Source: Hsuehochloa calcarea
Lineage: Eukaryota; Streptophyta; Magnoliopsida; Poales; Poaceae
Direction: 5' to 3'
NCBI GenBank assembly: GCA_036346395.1
Contig: CM070596.1
Location: 22,482,177 to 22,546,176 of the forward strand
Length of the DNA: 64,000 bases
The notes beneath the pieces are model-generated. The model had not been told where the DNA came from and did not search any database. It saw only the letters and a program-made list of their open reading frames with translations. The position numbers and the translations under genes are program-made. This document shows, piece after piece, positions 37,034-47,820 of this stretch; the stretch's first letter is position 1, and each line of letters begins with the position of its first letter.

Positions 37034-37353
37034 TTAATTCGCATTCTTATGATCTTTTTGTCATTTCTGAACTTGAATTGCAATTTTTGGAACCTCACAA
37101 TGATAAAATGTCAAATTGAACAATTATTCTTTGATAAGGACCTAAAGTGAGATTTTTGACTCTTCTTTGGAAATTGAAGCTTTCTCACTTTCTTTTGCCT
37201 AATTCACTGGCCTATACTAATATGAAGCCAACTTGGTGATTTCCATTGCGTTCTCTTGCTTTTGGACCAAGTTGTGCCTTTGCGCGAAAACGTCGAGTAT
37301 TTTTGTTTTCAAACCATAAACTTACATTTTTGAGAAATTACCAATGTGTTCAT
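37034..37353 (+). other. 3' untranslated part of copia-1
   Basis: This is AT-rich sequence without an ORF between the copia-2 breakpoint and the copia-1 purine tract. I assign it to copia-1 because it runs without a visible break into the tract and the LTR. Confidence 0.5.
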
Positions 37354-37365
37354 CAAGGGGGAGAT
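37354..37365 (+). other. Polypurine tract of copia-1
   Basis: AAGGGGGAGAT lies directly before the 3' LTR start TGTGGATATC. Confidence 0.8.
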
Positions 37366-38551
37366 TGTGGATATCATGGGATATGCTCATGATCTTAGGA
37401 TGATGTTACAATTAGCAATTGCGTTGAAGATTTGTCGAATCACGTATTTTCGGCAAAGTTCATGTGCTGTCAGGTTACTGGCGGTCAGACCGGCCAGGGC
37501 GGCGGTCTAACCGGCCTGTGTGGCGGTTTGATCGACCACCACTAGAGGTCAGACCGGCCAGGCCTTGGGCCTAGAGGCTGGCAGTCAGACCGGCCACGGG
37601 CGGCGGTCTGATTGGGCAGTAAGTGTCTTTGAATTTGGAGCTGGGCCAAAAATAGAGGGTGTAGGCAAGAGAGGGGATTCTCCTACACTTGGTCTCATAA
37701 TTTTTGGAGCTTCGAGTCAAAAGTTCTATTTGTTTGAAATTTCCAGAGAGGTTTCGTATTTCTAGGGAGGAATTTTGGTTGAGTCCCATGCTGGGCGGTT
37801 AGACCGGCCAGGTGGCGGTCAGACCGGCTAGAGGGTGGTCAGACCGGCCATGGGTGGTGGTCTGACCAGCTTTGACTTGTTCGCTGGCCTTCTTGGCGGA
37901 GATGTTTGTTGGTTAGGTCAAGTTCATGAGTTTCAGTGCGTGCATGATGCATGTTTTGACTAACGTGGGTCAAGTTGCGAAGAACTTGTTCCCGAAATCG
38001 ATTTCTTGGTCTATTGTTGTGCACGTGGCTTGGAGGTCAACGACGGTCAACGACAAGGATGATCGGGACTAGGCTTGGAGAGCTAAGGTTCAGAACGATC
38101 AAGTATGTCGGATAAAATCCATGGACTCAAGCATGGCGCAAAATGGACAAAGATCACAAACGAGAAGTTCGGTGCGATGGGTTGCATCAAGCGGCGCGGG
38201 GATCGGTGCAAGTGTCATGGTGGTTTCGGTGGGAGCCAGATGGGAGAGACTTGCCGACATGAAGAGAGTCATTGATCAACCTACACGTGGCGAAGTATGA
38301 GATTGCTTCATGAAGTTTGGACTCGGTCTTTGGAGAAGGATCGAGAAGGGGTATTTTGGTAACTTCACTAAAATACCGCCTTGATGGCTTTTGGCTAAAC
38401 CGCGGCGCAAGGAGAAGTGGTTTAGGTTAAGAGAAGACGAAGATAGTGCTTTGAAATGCGTGCGTGTGTTAACCTGTTTGTGTGTGGGCTTAACGGTGCC
38501 CATTAGGAATATCATTCTAGAAAGCTAGCCTCCACTATAAATAGGGGAGGG
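37366..38551 (+). repeat. 3' LTR of copia-1, truncated
   Basis: It starts TGTGGATATCATGGG and matches the 5' LTR until 38551, where a gypsy LTR begins. GGTCAGACCGG motifs occur repeatedly (about 37485-37615 and 37797-37870). A TATA box (TATAAATA, 38536-38543) is present here but missing from the 5' LTR. The last third of the LTR is not found to the right of the later insertions. Confidence 0.8.
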
Positions 38552-39477
38552 TGATGAAGACGGGGTGCTCGATCTTTCGATGAGATTGATAAATATCGAT
38601 TTTGGTGGAGGCGACTCTCGCGATCCGACTATAACCGTATGACGACGCTTGCACCTTAGCAATCGTTGAACCAACTCTGAGATGTTATTGACCTGCTGGA
38701 AGCACGATCAACCTGACCACGAAGGTCTATTCCTGCATGCAATCGAAGAATACGCAAGAACAAGAGAAAACACAATCTGATGTATTGCAAATATTTATAA
38801 AATTTGATAAGGTGGGATTCCGAAGGATGTCTTAACAGGTGGTCGTTCGACACAACTGAAGAACAATAGTTTGCACAAGGGTTAAACCTTAACTCAACGA
38901 AATCCAAGAAAACTAGAGGGGTGCGACCTCCTTATATAGGGAAGGGGAAGCCACAAATCTAAAAGAAATAGCGGGGTGGGACTAAAACCCATGGATTACT
39001 ATTCACATGAATAGTAACCAAACCCCTAGGTGAGCCGCCAGCTTATGGGCCAAGTTGAGTATGATTACAAAGCCTAATTTGGTCTAAATAGGTGATATAG
39101 TGTCTTTTTGACGATTCTGAAGTCTATAGAAAGAATTTGAAGGTGAGGCTCGATCCATTGGAAAGATCTCAGAATAATCTTTCCAACAAGCCGAAGAACA
39201 CCCCAATCGGACTCCGTTTGCAAACGTTATGGCCTTTTTACTATGGGCCTATTGGGTTGTCACAGTGCTAGATTGTTTCAGCGATTTCGACCTGCACAAA
39301 AGGAATTTGAAGGTGGGGTTGGATCCGTTGGAAAGATGACGAGATAATCTTTCCATCAAGTACTGGTGGACCTCCAACGGACTCCGTATGTGAAAGTTAT
39401 GCATGTTTGAAGTCGGTGGTGTCTCCGGAGGCCGAATTGGATTCCAAAATAGGTGCAGCTCGAACTCTTACAAATCA
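38552..39477 (-). repeat. 3' LTR of the gag-only gypsy element
   Basis: On the plus strand it starts TGATGAAGACGGGGTG and ends CTTACAAATCA. It is 926 bases, bounded inside by a purine tract. A TATATA-like box lies near 38933 on the minus strand. GAGGG at 38547-38551 would be one side of the target duplication. Confidence 0.65.
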
Positions 39478-39495
39478 GCCACTCTCTATCTTTTA
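39478..39495 (-). other. Polypurine tract of the gag-only gypsy element
   Basis: On the minus strand this reads AAAAGATAGAGAGTGGC directly before the LTR start TGATTTGTAAG. Confidence 0.65.
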
Positions 39496-39640
39496 TTCCT
39501 GAAAATAACATCACATTTATTAGGCAATATCATATAGTTCATGTAATATAAAGGTACTCTTAAAAACGAGTTCACCTGATAATCTAAGTGAAGCGTACGA
39601 TCTCTTGTAACCGAAACAACAACCACAGCAAATATGGTTG
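39486..39640 (-). pseudogene. Relic of the gypsy polyprotein C-terminus
   Basis: The last codons read TLHLDYQVNSFL and then ILPNKCDVIFRNKR. They match in order the end of the gypsy polyprotein at 61568-61801 (ARQLIYQVNSFL, then MLPNGDDLLVLRN). This shows that an ancestor had a full pol and that only its tail remains. Confidence 0.6.
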
Positions 39641-39886
39641 TATCCATATGGGTCATGTTCTCATCATCCTCCCATTCTTGAAAACAAAGCCATCCTTGGC
39701 TTTTGATAATATGAAAATAGGGTAACAAAGAAGCCAAGGTGTATGCATGGTATATGTATATGTCATCCGTTTTAACGGCTCTTCGTTGTTGCACAATTAA
39801 TGTTTTAAAACAGCAGCGTTCATAAAAGCTTATTGTATTATTAGCCCAAGAATAATTATATATGTTAATGAGCAAAACAAAATTTC

Positions 39887-41516
39887 TCACACAGCAATTA
39901 TTGCAACTAGATTTGCAAATGTAAGTGAAGCATTTATGCAATTCAAATATCTGAAGTTGTAAACTTGCAGTGTAGCACTTATAAGCAAATCTACAACCTT
40001 TGGAATCATACAAAGTCCATCCATATAATCAGATTTCAATTGGGTGTTAGCAAATTCATCTAGTAAGGGTGAAAAGATTTGAAAGTTCTTCCATACTTCA
40101 ACATCATGATGCAGATTATCAATACTAGATGATGCAATAAGAGATGAACATATAGGCATTGGATGATCACTAAAGTTTATTTTTCTCTCATAATGAACAA
40201 GATTCGGCACACAAGAATTGTTGTTCAAAGCAGTAAGCTTCAATTCATCTATGTGATCACAAGTTATGCATATTCGATATACAAGAAATTGATTGTCTAC
40301 ACCATAATCTCCAATCAAATTAAACTTATATCCAGGGGTGTATGCACTAGACAAGGAGATTGTACATGCGATTTCAGAAACTTTCTTCACAGCATGTGAC
40401 AATTTCATAGGTGGCTCCAACATAATGTAACATAAAGAATCAGTAGGACAAATTCTAGTCAAAACTTCTTTATGTCTGACCAATTCCACAGTACCATTAT
40501 ATGTGATTGATTCATCACATGAATCGCTCAAAACAGTAGGCAATTCAATTATGTTATCACATGGTACACTTATGTCAACTGGTAAATCAACAAGTTTATC
40601 ACATGGTGCACTATTCTCAACTGGTACATCAACAAGTTTATCACATGGTGCACTCAAGTCTACAGGTAAATCAACAAGTTTATCACATGGTCTACTAAAA
40701 TCAATGCAGTCTGAATTCTCTACGTGAAACATGTGCATATCAGAATTGTTTTCCACTAATTTTTGCTCTAAAATAGCATTAACAGTGGACAGTTGTAGCT
40801 CTTCACAATCATACTCACCATGAGTGATGATAGCACCATGATCTTTACCTTTTTGGCTCTCCTCAGATGATGTAGGTGCATCCATCTCCTCATCTTCCTT
40901 CTCAACCAATGGAGTCGATGGTTCAATCAGTTCATTATCCTCTTCGGCATGGTTCTCAACTTCCTGCAAGCTCTTAGTCATAGAAAAAGACACAAACACA
41001 AGCTTGTTCTCATGATTTCTATCATCAAGTATTCTTAATTCCTTCTCAATCTGACTTTCAACGTTACAAGCAAGAATAAATAGATGGGAGAGAGAATTAT
41101 ATTCTTTATGAACAAGAAGGTCCTGAATTTCTTGATTAAGCCCACTTAAGAATCTATTTTCTGTAGCTTCAGCATGTTCCTCTAAACCACAACGCAACAA
41201 ACGAGTTTTCAATTCATGATAGTATTACATTACAGTTCTACTTCCTTGATTTAAACGTTGTAATTTAGCTAGTAAATAATCAGCATGATATTTAGGAACG
41301 AATTCATCTCTCAAAAGTTTCTTTAATGATTCCAAGTTTGAGGCACTTTTCCATGTCTATTTAAATACTTCCACCAAAGTATTGCGTACTCAACAAAAGC
41401 GCTAGTGGCAGCTCTAATCTTTTGCCTATCAGACCAATCATGATATTCAAATTCTTTGTCTAATGCTATTTCCCAGTCAACATAAGCATTAGGGTCAAAA
41501 TTACCAGCAAAGGATG
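39887..41516 (-). pseudogene. Gypsy gag with a long repeat-bearing C-terminal extension
   Basis: The retrotransposon gag domain begins near 41516 (NAYVDWEIALDKEF, then AILWWKYLNRHGKVPQTW) and continues after a frame break around 41217-41340 into an open frame of 441 codons (41212-39887: RFLSGLNQEIQDLL, then HLFILACNVESQIEKE). After an acidic linker comes a tandem array of 14-residue units with the core PCDKLVDLPVDLS (40512-40721, DNA period exactly 42). The last 200 residues match nothing I recognise. No zinc knuckle is visible. The long intact extension in a copy without pol suggests that this frame was under selection before it decayed. Confidence 0.7.
40512..40721 (-). repeat. 42-base coding tandem repeat in gag
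   Basis: There are five units with a period of 42 bases, marked by TTATCACATGG at 40554, 40596, 40638 and 40680 and a divergent first unit at 40512. The unit keeps the reading frame and encodes a 14-residue Cys-Asp-containing repeat. Confidence 0.85.
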
Positions 41517-41553
41517 TGTCGTAGGGATGGCCCCACCGGCCACAACGCCCAGC

Positions 41554-41970
41554 CGAAGCACCCCGGAGGACCCCTGAAGTCCCGCGAGGCCCGGAGCAGC
41601 AAGACCTTCGGGCCACCCTGAGGCGGGGCCGAAGCACCCCGGAGGACCCCCGAGGCCGCACGAGGCCCGGAGCAGCAAGACCTTCGGGCCACCCCCGGGG
41701 CAGGGGCCGAAGCATCCTGGAGGACCACCGAAGCCCCGCGAGGCCAGGCAAGAAGACCTTGGGCCACCCCGAGCGGGGCAAGCACTCGAGGACCCCGGCC
41801 CCGCGAGGCTCGGGCAACAAGACCTTGGGCCACCCGGGAGCGGGCCAAGCATCTGGAGGACCCCGGCCCGCGAGGCCAGAGCAACAAGACCCGGGCCACC
41901 CAGCGGGCCGAAGCACCCCGGAGGGCCCCCGAAGCCCCGCGAGGACCAGAGCTGAGAGGCCCTCAGGGCG
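41554..41970 (+). repeat. GC-rich minisatellite in the LTR
   Basis: Six degenerate units start at 41554, 41630, 41708, 41778, 41846 and 41909 (spacings 76, 78, 70, 67 and 63). Each has the order GAAGCACCCCGGAGGACC, a CGCGAGGCC block, AAGACCTTCGGGCCACCC and a GCGGGG run. The long minus-strand ORFs here are by-products of the repeat. Confidence 0.85.
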
Positions 41971-42149
41971 AACCCGAGGCCTCTACTATCGCTCTCTGGA
42001 CCGGAGACTCTGTTAGGGTGAACCGAGTCCAGGAACGCGTGCCATGGACCAAAGCCTAGGCGTAGGGGCGAGGAATGTCCCTGCAACGCCTATGGATACT
42101 GTACCATGGTAGGGTCAGAAGGGTAATATACAAAACCCCCACATGGGGC

Positions 42150-42157
42150 TATAAATA
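42150..42157 (+). promoter_or_regulatory. TATA box in the Tat-type LTR
   Basis: TATAAATA in a GGGGC-TATAAATA-GG context lies about 175 bases before the LTR end, as expected for the U3/R boundary. Confidence 0.6.
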
Positions 42158-42325
42158 GGTGATCACCCCCCTCCTTTGTGGGGGTGAGAAAAAAAGCAAG
42201 CGCGAATTACCTAGCAATAACCATCTCATTCTTGTCACTGGCTAGTCCCCTCTTGAGGATCCCCGGAGCCCTCTTGGGCTTGTCCCCCCCTCTTTTACCG
42301 TATAGCTCGTTTTTTGCTACTACAG

Positions 42326-42343
42326 TTGGCGCCGTCCGTGGGG
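42326..42343 (+). other. Primer-binding site of the Tat-type element
   Basis: TTGGCGCCGTCCGTGGGG lies one base after the LTR end. It is unlike the TGGTATCAGAGC site of the copia, TRIM and LARD elements here, as expected for a different primer tRNA. Confidence 0.8.
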
Positions 42344-42376
42344 ACCGACAAGCCGAGCGCATACCTAGATACAAGA

Positions 42377-43756
42377 ATGGCACCTCGAAGAGCCGCTCCT
42401 CGCACACGCGCGTCTGAGGCAGAGGCAGCACCTGAGCCACCCGGCGCCCCGAGGGCCAAGCGAGGTAGGACCTCCCAGGCCGTAGAGCCCGTGGCTCGTC
42501 CCGAAGAGGAGATCGAGCACTCCACGCAGGACAGCGTGGCTGGCGAGGCGCCCCCCAGACCCGGGCGGTCGGCCAACTGCTCGCTCCGGTCCCACTGGGG
42601 GCATCACAGCAAGCTCGCGATCTACACCAAGAGCTGGCAGATCTCCGCTGGGAACTACTCGATCTCTGACAACGGGGAGGCAGCCCCACCACCGCCCACG
42701 GGGGCACCGCGCCGGCCGCCCCAGGGTCCTCCGCCGCCGCTCCTGAGCCGATACTTCGGAGAGATCCCAGCGCTCCCTTGAGCGCGGGGCTGGAGGCGGC
42801 CCGCTGGCCCCCGGGCTTCAAGATGCTGATGGATCGACGGACTCGTCGGAGTTCCTCCGTGTCTACGAAACAGCCATAGAGGCCGCCGTGGGGATGATAC
42901 CACGAAAGCAAAAAGCTTGACCCTAGCTCTAAGGGGGATAGCGCTAACACGGTTCTTTACCATCCCCCCGCGCTCCGTATATGCGTGGGAGCAACTGCGG
43001 GACATGGTGCGCAACAGTTTCCAAGGAAACTACGCCGAACCTAAGGACGCAGGAGATTTATTCGCCATAAAGCAGACCCCGGGTGAGCCCCTCCGCAGCT
43101 TCTTCAGGAGGTTTGCGGAGGTCAAATGCCAAGTGAAGGGGGTCAACGAGACGACCGTAATCAATGCCGCAACGTGCGGGCTCCAGAAGGGGCCCTTGGC
43201 AGAGCGCCTCGCCCGCAAACCCGTCCGCTCAGTGGCGGAGCTCTTCGACAAAATGGAAGAGTATGCCAGGGCGGAGGAAGACAGCACACGGCGGGGAGGT
43301 ACCTCGGGCTGCCTCGCACCGAAAGCCACGATGGTCAGATCAGGCCCCATAAAGGAGCCCTCAGCAGTAGTAGCCGCCCGGGCAAGGGGGCGGAATGTGT
43401 ACAATGTTGAAGGACAACAGCAGCCAGGACCCCGTGCGGGGTGCGGCCGGCGGCGTGGTCGCGGTAGACAAGACGGAAGACACACCGAGGCACAGTTGTT
43501 CTGTGACCTCCACGGCGAAGGGTTCCACTCAACGCTGCAATGCCGAACCCCCCGGGACGGCCAGGAGAGGCCACTCTTGTTTTGTGACCTACACGGCGAA
43601 GGCTCCCACACCACCCAGTGTTGTCGCACAATCGCTGCCATGCAAGAATACATGGGCCACGATCGCTCTGCGGGGCCAAATGATGGGGGGAGGCCACGGA
43701 CCCAAGTACCCGCCCCGCCCCCCAGGCCTCGCATTGAAGGGACGCACGCAGATTAG
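42377..43756 (+). pseudogene. gag of the Tat-type element
   Basis: The chosen start at 42377 (MAPRRAAPRTRASEAEA) lies about 50 bases after the LTR and opens a basic, Pro/Ala-rich N-terminus. This frame breaks near 42590. The gag core is visible from about 42830 (SEFLRVYETAIEAA), then after a shift near 42890 in a long frame (42917-43756) with ALRGIALTRFFTIPPRSVYAW and LRSFFRRFAEVKCQVKG. Two Cys-His modules follow (FCDLHGEGFHSTLQC and FCDLHGEGSHTTQCC), the zinc-finger type of this lineage in duplicate, after an Arg/Gly-rich stretch. Gag would form the particle and bind RNA. Confidence 0.8.
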
Positions 43757-43774
43757 CGACAGAGGATCATCAAC

Positions 43775-44111
43775 ATGATTACGGGCGGCTCATCATCAGG
43801 CCTCTCGTCAAAAAGGCAACGGCGGGCTTACGCACGCCAAATACACCATGTGGCGACGTGCACAACTTCTAGCCCGCCACGCTACGCCGAATCACCAAGA
43901 CCCCCTGGTCATCTCGGCAAACATTGCGGACTTCGAGGTGCACCGCGTCCTGGTGGATGGAGGAAGTTCTGCGGACCTACTATTCGTGGAAGCGTTCGAT
44001 AAGATGATGATTCTGATGGACCGGCTGTTGCCGCCAGGCATCCCCCTCGTAGGCTTCAGCGGGAGGCCGAGGCGACCAGAGGCGGATCGACTTGGCCGTC
44101 ACCTTCGGTGA
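43775..44111 (+). pseudogene. Aspartic protease of the Tat-type element
   Basis: The frame 43848-44111 holds the plant gypsy protease signature: DPLVISANIADFEVHRVLVD, GGSSADLLF, then PLVGFSG. The catalytic motif is the DGGS variant. A frame change near 44090 separates it from the linker to RT, whose ILGRPTLNSFGAI segment lies at 44185-44225. Confidence 0.75.
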
Positions 44112-45482
44112 CGGCTACGCCACCCGCACGGAAGTCATCACGTTTGATGTGGTCCAGATGCCGTATCAGTACAACGCTATTCTGGGACGGCCCACGCTAA
44201 ATTCATTCGGTGCTATAGCACACCACAACTTCCTTTGTATGAAGATCCCCGCTCGGGAAGGGGTAGTCACGGTGAGGGGAGATCAAGATCTGGCAAGGCA
44301 GACGGAGCACGAAGCACTATCCCCCGCCCACCATGTCCACACAGTGGGAACAGACGTCGCGCAGCCAACTGGCACCCCGCCAAGATGGGCGCCGAAGGCC
44401 AAGCCCGAGGGCCAGCTCCTACGGGTGCCCATCGCTGAAGATGAACCAGACAAGACGGTGGCCCTCGGCGCCGAGCTATCAACCAAGGCCTGCGAAGACA
44501 TACTTACAGTGCTCCGCCACAACAAGGATATCTTCGCTTGGGGCCCCGAGGACATTCTGGGGGTCCCACGAGAAGTTGCTGAGCACCGATTGACATTACG
44601 GGAAACAGCGTGCCCAAGAAACAGAAGTTGCGTCGCATGTCAGTAGAGTGCCTGGAGGCCGCAAAAAAGGAGGTCGCCAGGCTCTTGAAGGCCGGGGTAA
44701 TCAGGGAGATCAAACACTTAGATTGGTTAGCCAACCCGGTCCTCGTGCGGAAGGGGGAAGGGGACTTGCGTATGTGCGTTGACTTCACCGACCTCAACAA
44801 GGCCACACCCAAATACGATTTCCCCCTACCCCGCATCGATCAACTGGTGGACGCCACCTCGGGCTGCGATTTAATAGGCTTCCTCGATGACTATTCCGGG
44901 TACCACCAAGTATTCATGGCAAAAGAAGATAAACTCAAGACAGCCTTCATCACACCCATCGGCACATACTGCTATACTCGCATGCCCTTCGTCCTGAAGA
45001 ACGCGGGAGCCACGTTTAGCCGGCTCGTCAACAAAGTTCTGGCCGACCAGCTCGGCCGGAATGTTGAAGCCTATGTTGACGATGTGGTAGTCAAGAGCAA
45101 GCTTCATAATTCCCACGTGTCCGACCTCCAAGAAACATTCACCAACCTCGGGATGAAGGGCATAATGCTCAACCCGAAAAAGTGCGCCTTCGGCGTCCGA
45201 GCCAGAAAACTGCTTGGCTTCCTGGTCTCGCAAAGGGGCATAGAGGCAAACCCGGAGAAGATCAAAGCTATCCAGGAGATGGCACCCCCCCCCGCACGGC
45301 CCGCGAGGTACAGAAACTCATGGGCCGCCTTGCGACACTTAGCAGGTTCCTGTCCCGCTCAGCGGAGCGGGCATTGCCATTCTTCAAGACACTCCGTGGA
45401 GTGGAGCCCTTCAGCTGGACCCAAGATTGACAAGAAGCATTCCAACAGCTCAAAGAATACCTCGCCAAACTCCCTAGCCTAG
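44092..45482 (+). pseudogene. Reverse transcriptase region of the Tat-type element
   Basis: 44092-44646 is the linker domain between protease and RT. The RT frame (44610-45482) overlaps it in another phase. It has LKAGVIREIKHLDWLANPVLV, RMCVDFTDLNKATPKYDFPLP, a LDDYSGYHQ block in place of the usual first Asp segment, and an intact AYVDDVVVKS active site near 45068. Conserved sequence ends near IKAIQEMAPP (45280), where a frameshift leads to unrelated residues; the thumb continues in the next frame (45182-45430, QKLMGRLATLSRFLSRSAERALPF). It would copy element RNA into DNA. Confidence 0.85.
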
Positions 45483-45967
45483 CGAGCCCGGCCGGAGGGG
45501 CAACCCTTTTGCTTTACCTCGCGGCCTCGTCTGCTGCCATCAGCGTAGTCCTTGTTCAAGATGAAGGAACCCAGCGTCCAGTGTACTATGTATCCGAGGC
45601 CTTGCAGGGCACCAGAACCCGGTATACAGAGCTGGAAAAGCTAGCCTACGCCCTCCTCATGGCCTCCCGCAAGCTCCGGCATTATTTTTTGGCCCACGCC
45701 GTTGTAATTCCCACATCCTACCCGTTGGCCTTGATGTTAAGGAACAAGGACGCATCCGGTCGCATAGGCAAGTGGGCAGCCGAGTTGGCTCCGTTCGACG
45801 TTACCTTCACCGCACGTACAGCGATAAAATCGCAGGCGCTCGCAGACTTCGTCGCTGAGTGGACCCCGCAACAAGCAGACCAAGCGCCAGACCAGGTTGA
45901 GGCACCTTGGGTGATTACCACGGATGGTTCATGGTGCGCTGCAGGGGCGGCGCCGCTGCCATCTTGA
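45431..45967 (+). pseudogene. First RNase H domain of the Tat-type element
   Basis: After a stop at 45428 the frame 45509-45967 encodes LYLAASSAAISVVLVQDE, then PVYYVSEALQGTRTRYTELEK and ALADFVAEW. This is the RT-linked RNase H that removes the RNA strand. It ends in PWVITTDGSWCAAG, the start of the next domain. Confidence 0.8.
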
Positions 45968-46662
45968 CCGCACCGGACGGCCGCACAATCTCGTACGCCG
46001 CGCGCCAGGACTTCCCAACAACAAACAACGCCTCCGAATACGAGGCTATACTACTCGGCTTGCGGAAGGCTAAAACATTGGGCGCGAAGCGCATAATAAT
46101 CAAAAGCGATTCCCGCCTCGTTGCAGGGCACTTCGACAAATCATTCATAGCAAGGGACCCGGAGATGTCCAGATACCTGGCGGCGGTCCGGGCCGAAGGG
46201 AACAACTTCCACGGCATCACCGTCCAGAGCATCCCGCGCAACTCTAATGACGCGGCCGATAGACTGGCCAAGATAGCGAGTGCCAACGAAAATCCCCCAC
46301 TGGATGTATTATACTCTAGGCTGCAGGAACCATCAACCGCCCCGGAAGCACAAGGGCCTGAGCCCGAAGCAGTGGATGTGGCACCGGGGACGTCACCGGC
46401 CCGAGAGTCGAGGCCGGTTCTGCAGGTCGGAGCAACGGACTGGCGGGACCCTATCCGAAGATACCTTGAAGGAGAAGAGCCCGACGAAGCAGCCGAGGCA
46501 ACTCGCCTAAAGCACCGAACCCGCAACTACTGTATCATCGACGGCCACCTATACAAGGGAGGTGTCTGCGCCCCATTGCTGTGGTGCATCTCCCAGGCCC
46601 AGGGGCAATCCTTCCTAAGAGAAGTACACGAAAGACTCCGCGGAGCGCACCAAGTGCCATAG
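45907..46662 (+). pseudogene. Second, archaeal-type RNase H and integrase zinc region of the Tat-type element
   Basis: The domain starts in the previous frame (TTDGSWCAAG) and continues here after a shift near 45945: GAAAILTAPDGRTISYA, NNASEYEAILLGLRKAK, IIIKSDSRLVAGH, then IPRNSNDAADRLAKIAS. The Asp-Glu-Asp-Asp order of RNase H is visible. A variable linker follows, then WRDPIRRYLEGEEP and the start of the integrase zinc-binding region (RTRNYCIIDGHLYK). A duplicated RNase H in this position defines Tat-type gypsy elements. Confidence 0.85.
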
Positions 46663-47715
46663 AGCCTCATGGGAAAAACTTTTCGCCAATATTTTTACTG
46701 GCCCACGGCGCTTAGGGACACATTGTAACACAGTGCAAGATCGCCAGGTGCCAATGGGCGACCATCGCCCAAGGCCCCACCGCGCGATTCTGACCACTTG
46801 CTCCAATATGACCCTTCGCGCGATGGGGCCTCGACATCATCGGGCCCTATCCCACCGCCAAGGGCAGCCTGCGTTTCGCATTCGTCGCCATCGAGTACTT
46901 CTCCAGATGGGTCGAGGTCGAACCAGTGGCCAAAATCACAGCCTCGGCGGCGCGACGATTTGTTTGAAAGAACATCGTGTGTCGATATGGGGTGCCCCGG
47001 GACATAGTCACTGACAACGGCACATAGTTTGATTCCGCGGCCTTCAGAGTTTTTTGCCAGAGCATCGGCACCAATATATGCTTCGCATCCGTCGGCCACC
47101 CCGAATCGAATGGGGCCGTAGAGCGCACCAATGGCAATTTGCTGGCTGGACTCTCCAAGCATCTCGTAGGGCTCCCAAAGCGGTTGTGGCCAGAAGAACT
47201 CCAGAAGGCCTTATGGGCGATCCGCACGTCCCCGACAAGAGCCACAGGCCAGAAGAACTCCAGAAGGCCTTAAGGGCGATCCGCACGTCCCCGACAAGAG
47301 CCACAGGCTTCTCCCCCTTTAAGCTTCTCTTCGGGGACGAAGTAGTAACACCAGCCGAGATCGCGGGAAGATCTCTCCGGACAACCGCAAGAAGAAGCAC
47401 AGAGGATTGCGGGGCCTCAATAGATCTCCTAGAAGAGCACCGGGTCGAAGCAATCTCCACAATAGCCAAGTATGTTGAAGGGGTCGCTCTGACGATACAA
47501 CCCGTGGTCGGGATCCGCGACTGCGGCACCAAAGCGACATGGTACTCAAAAGGGTACCAAACGCAGCAACACTGGGGAAGTTCGAATCAAAATGGGAAGG
47601 ACCCTACATCATCACACGAAGCATAAGGGCAGGGTCCTACTACATAGCGACGCCAGAAGGACAACAGCTGGATCACACATGGAACGCCAAGAGCCTCCGG
47701 AAGTATTACCCCTAG
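46600..47715 (+). pseudogene. Integrase of the Tat-type element, heavily frame-broken
   Basis: Pieces in three frames follow the integrase order: FLREVHERLRGAHQ (zinc region), QYFYWPTALRDT, WGLDIIGPYPTAKG (first Asp), EYFSRWVEVEPVAKITA, VTDNGT (second Asp), then a GHPESNGAVERTNGNLL block with the Glu. A 59-base tandem duplication (47190-47307) shifts the frame after KRLWPEELQKAL. The C-terminus (SPFKLLFGDEVVTPAEI, then a chromatin-binding-like tail) stops at 47715. Stops near 46660 and 46728 and several indels make it non-functional. Confidence 0.8.
47190..47307 (+). repeat. 59-base tandem duplication in integrase
   Basis: Two adjacent copies (47190-47248 and 47249-47307) differ at a single base (TTATGGG/TTAAGGG). 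Because 59 is not a multiple of three, the duplication breaks the frame. Confidence 0.9.
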
Positions 47716-47820
47716 AAAACACCGACTGCGCCCGGATAGCTCCTCTCCTCGAGTGTACGCAGCACAACCCTCTCGCCATGTAAAGCACATTTTGACAGAA
47801 ATATACAACCATGAGCAGCA

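Larger units (their letters stand above)
12647..38551 (+). mobile_element. Ty1-copia retrotransposon copia-1, split by nested insertions
   Basis: The plus-strand frame is 5' LTR (12647-12799 joined to 20645-22393), primer-binding site (22396), gag (about 22450-24930), a gap filled by copia-2, the 3' untranslated region (37034-37353), a polypurine tract (37354-37365) and the 3' LTR (37366-38551, cut short). Both LTRs start TGTGGATATYATGG, and the 5' one ends GGTCCAACA. Removing the insertion gives a 5' LTR of about 1.9 kb, in line with the three solo LTRs of this family elsewhere in the window. The pol region is missing, so the copy is dead. Confidence 0.8.
38552..41516 (-). mobile_element. 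Gypsy-type gag-only retrotransposon, 5' part missing
   Basis: On the minus strand the order is gag (41516-39887), a short relic of the pol C-terminus (39640-39486), polypurine tract (39478-39495) and 3' LTR (38552-39477). RT, RNase H and integrase are absent, so this is a non-autonomous derivative. It lies in the copia-1 3' LTR. Its 5' LTR and gag start are replaced by the gypsy element that begins at 41517. Confidence 0.75.
41517..42324 (+). repeat. 5' LTR of the Tat-type element
   Basis: It starts TGTCGTAGGGATGG and ends TTTGCTACTACA, followed one base later by the primer site. The left half is a GC-rich tandem repeat. A TATA box (TATAAATA) lies at 42150-42157, so transcription should start near 42180. 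Confidence 0.7.

Noticed and set aside
41466..42086. Long minus-strand ORFs over the GC-rich repeat
   Set aside because: They are by-products of a 63-78 base repeat. Only the first 60 residues of gag (below 41516) are real coding.
42207..42950. Minus-strand ORF of 247 codons in the Tat-type element
   Set aside because: It is antisense to the LTR end and gag N-terminus in GC-rich DNA, with no recognisable domain.
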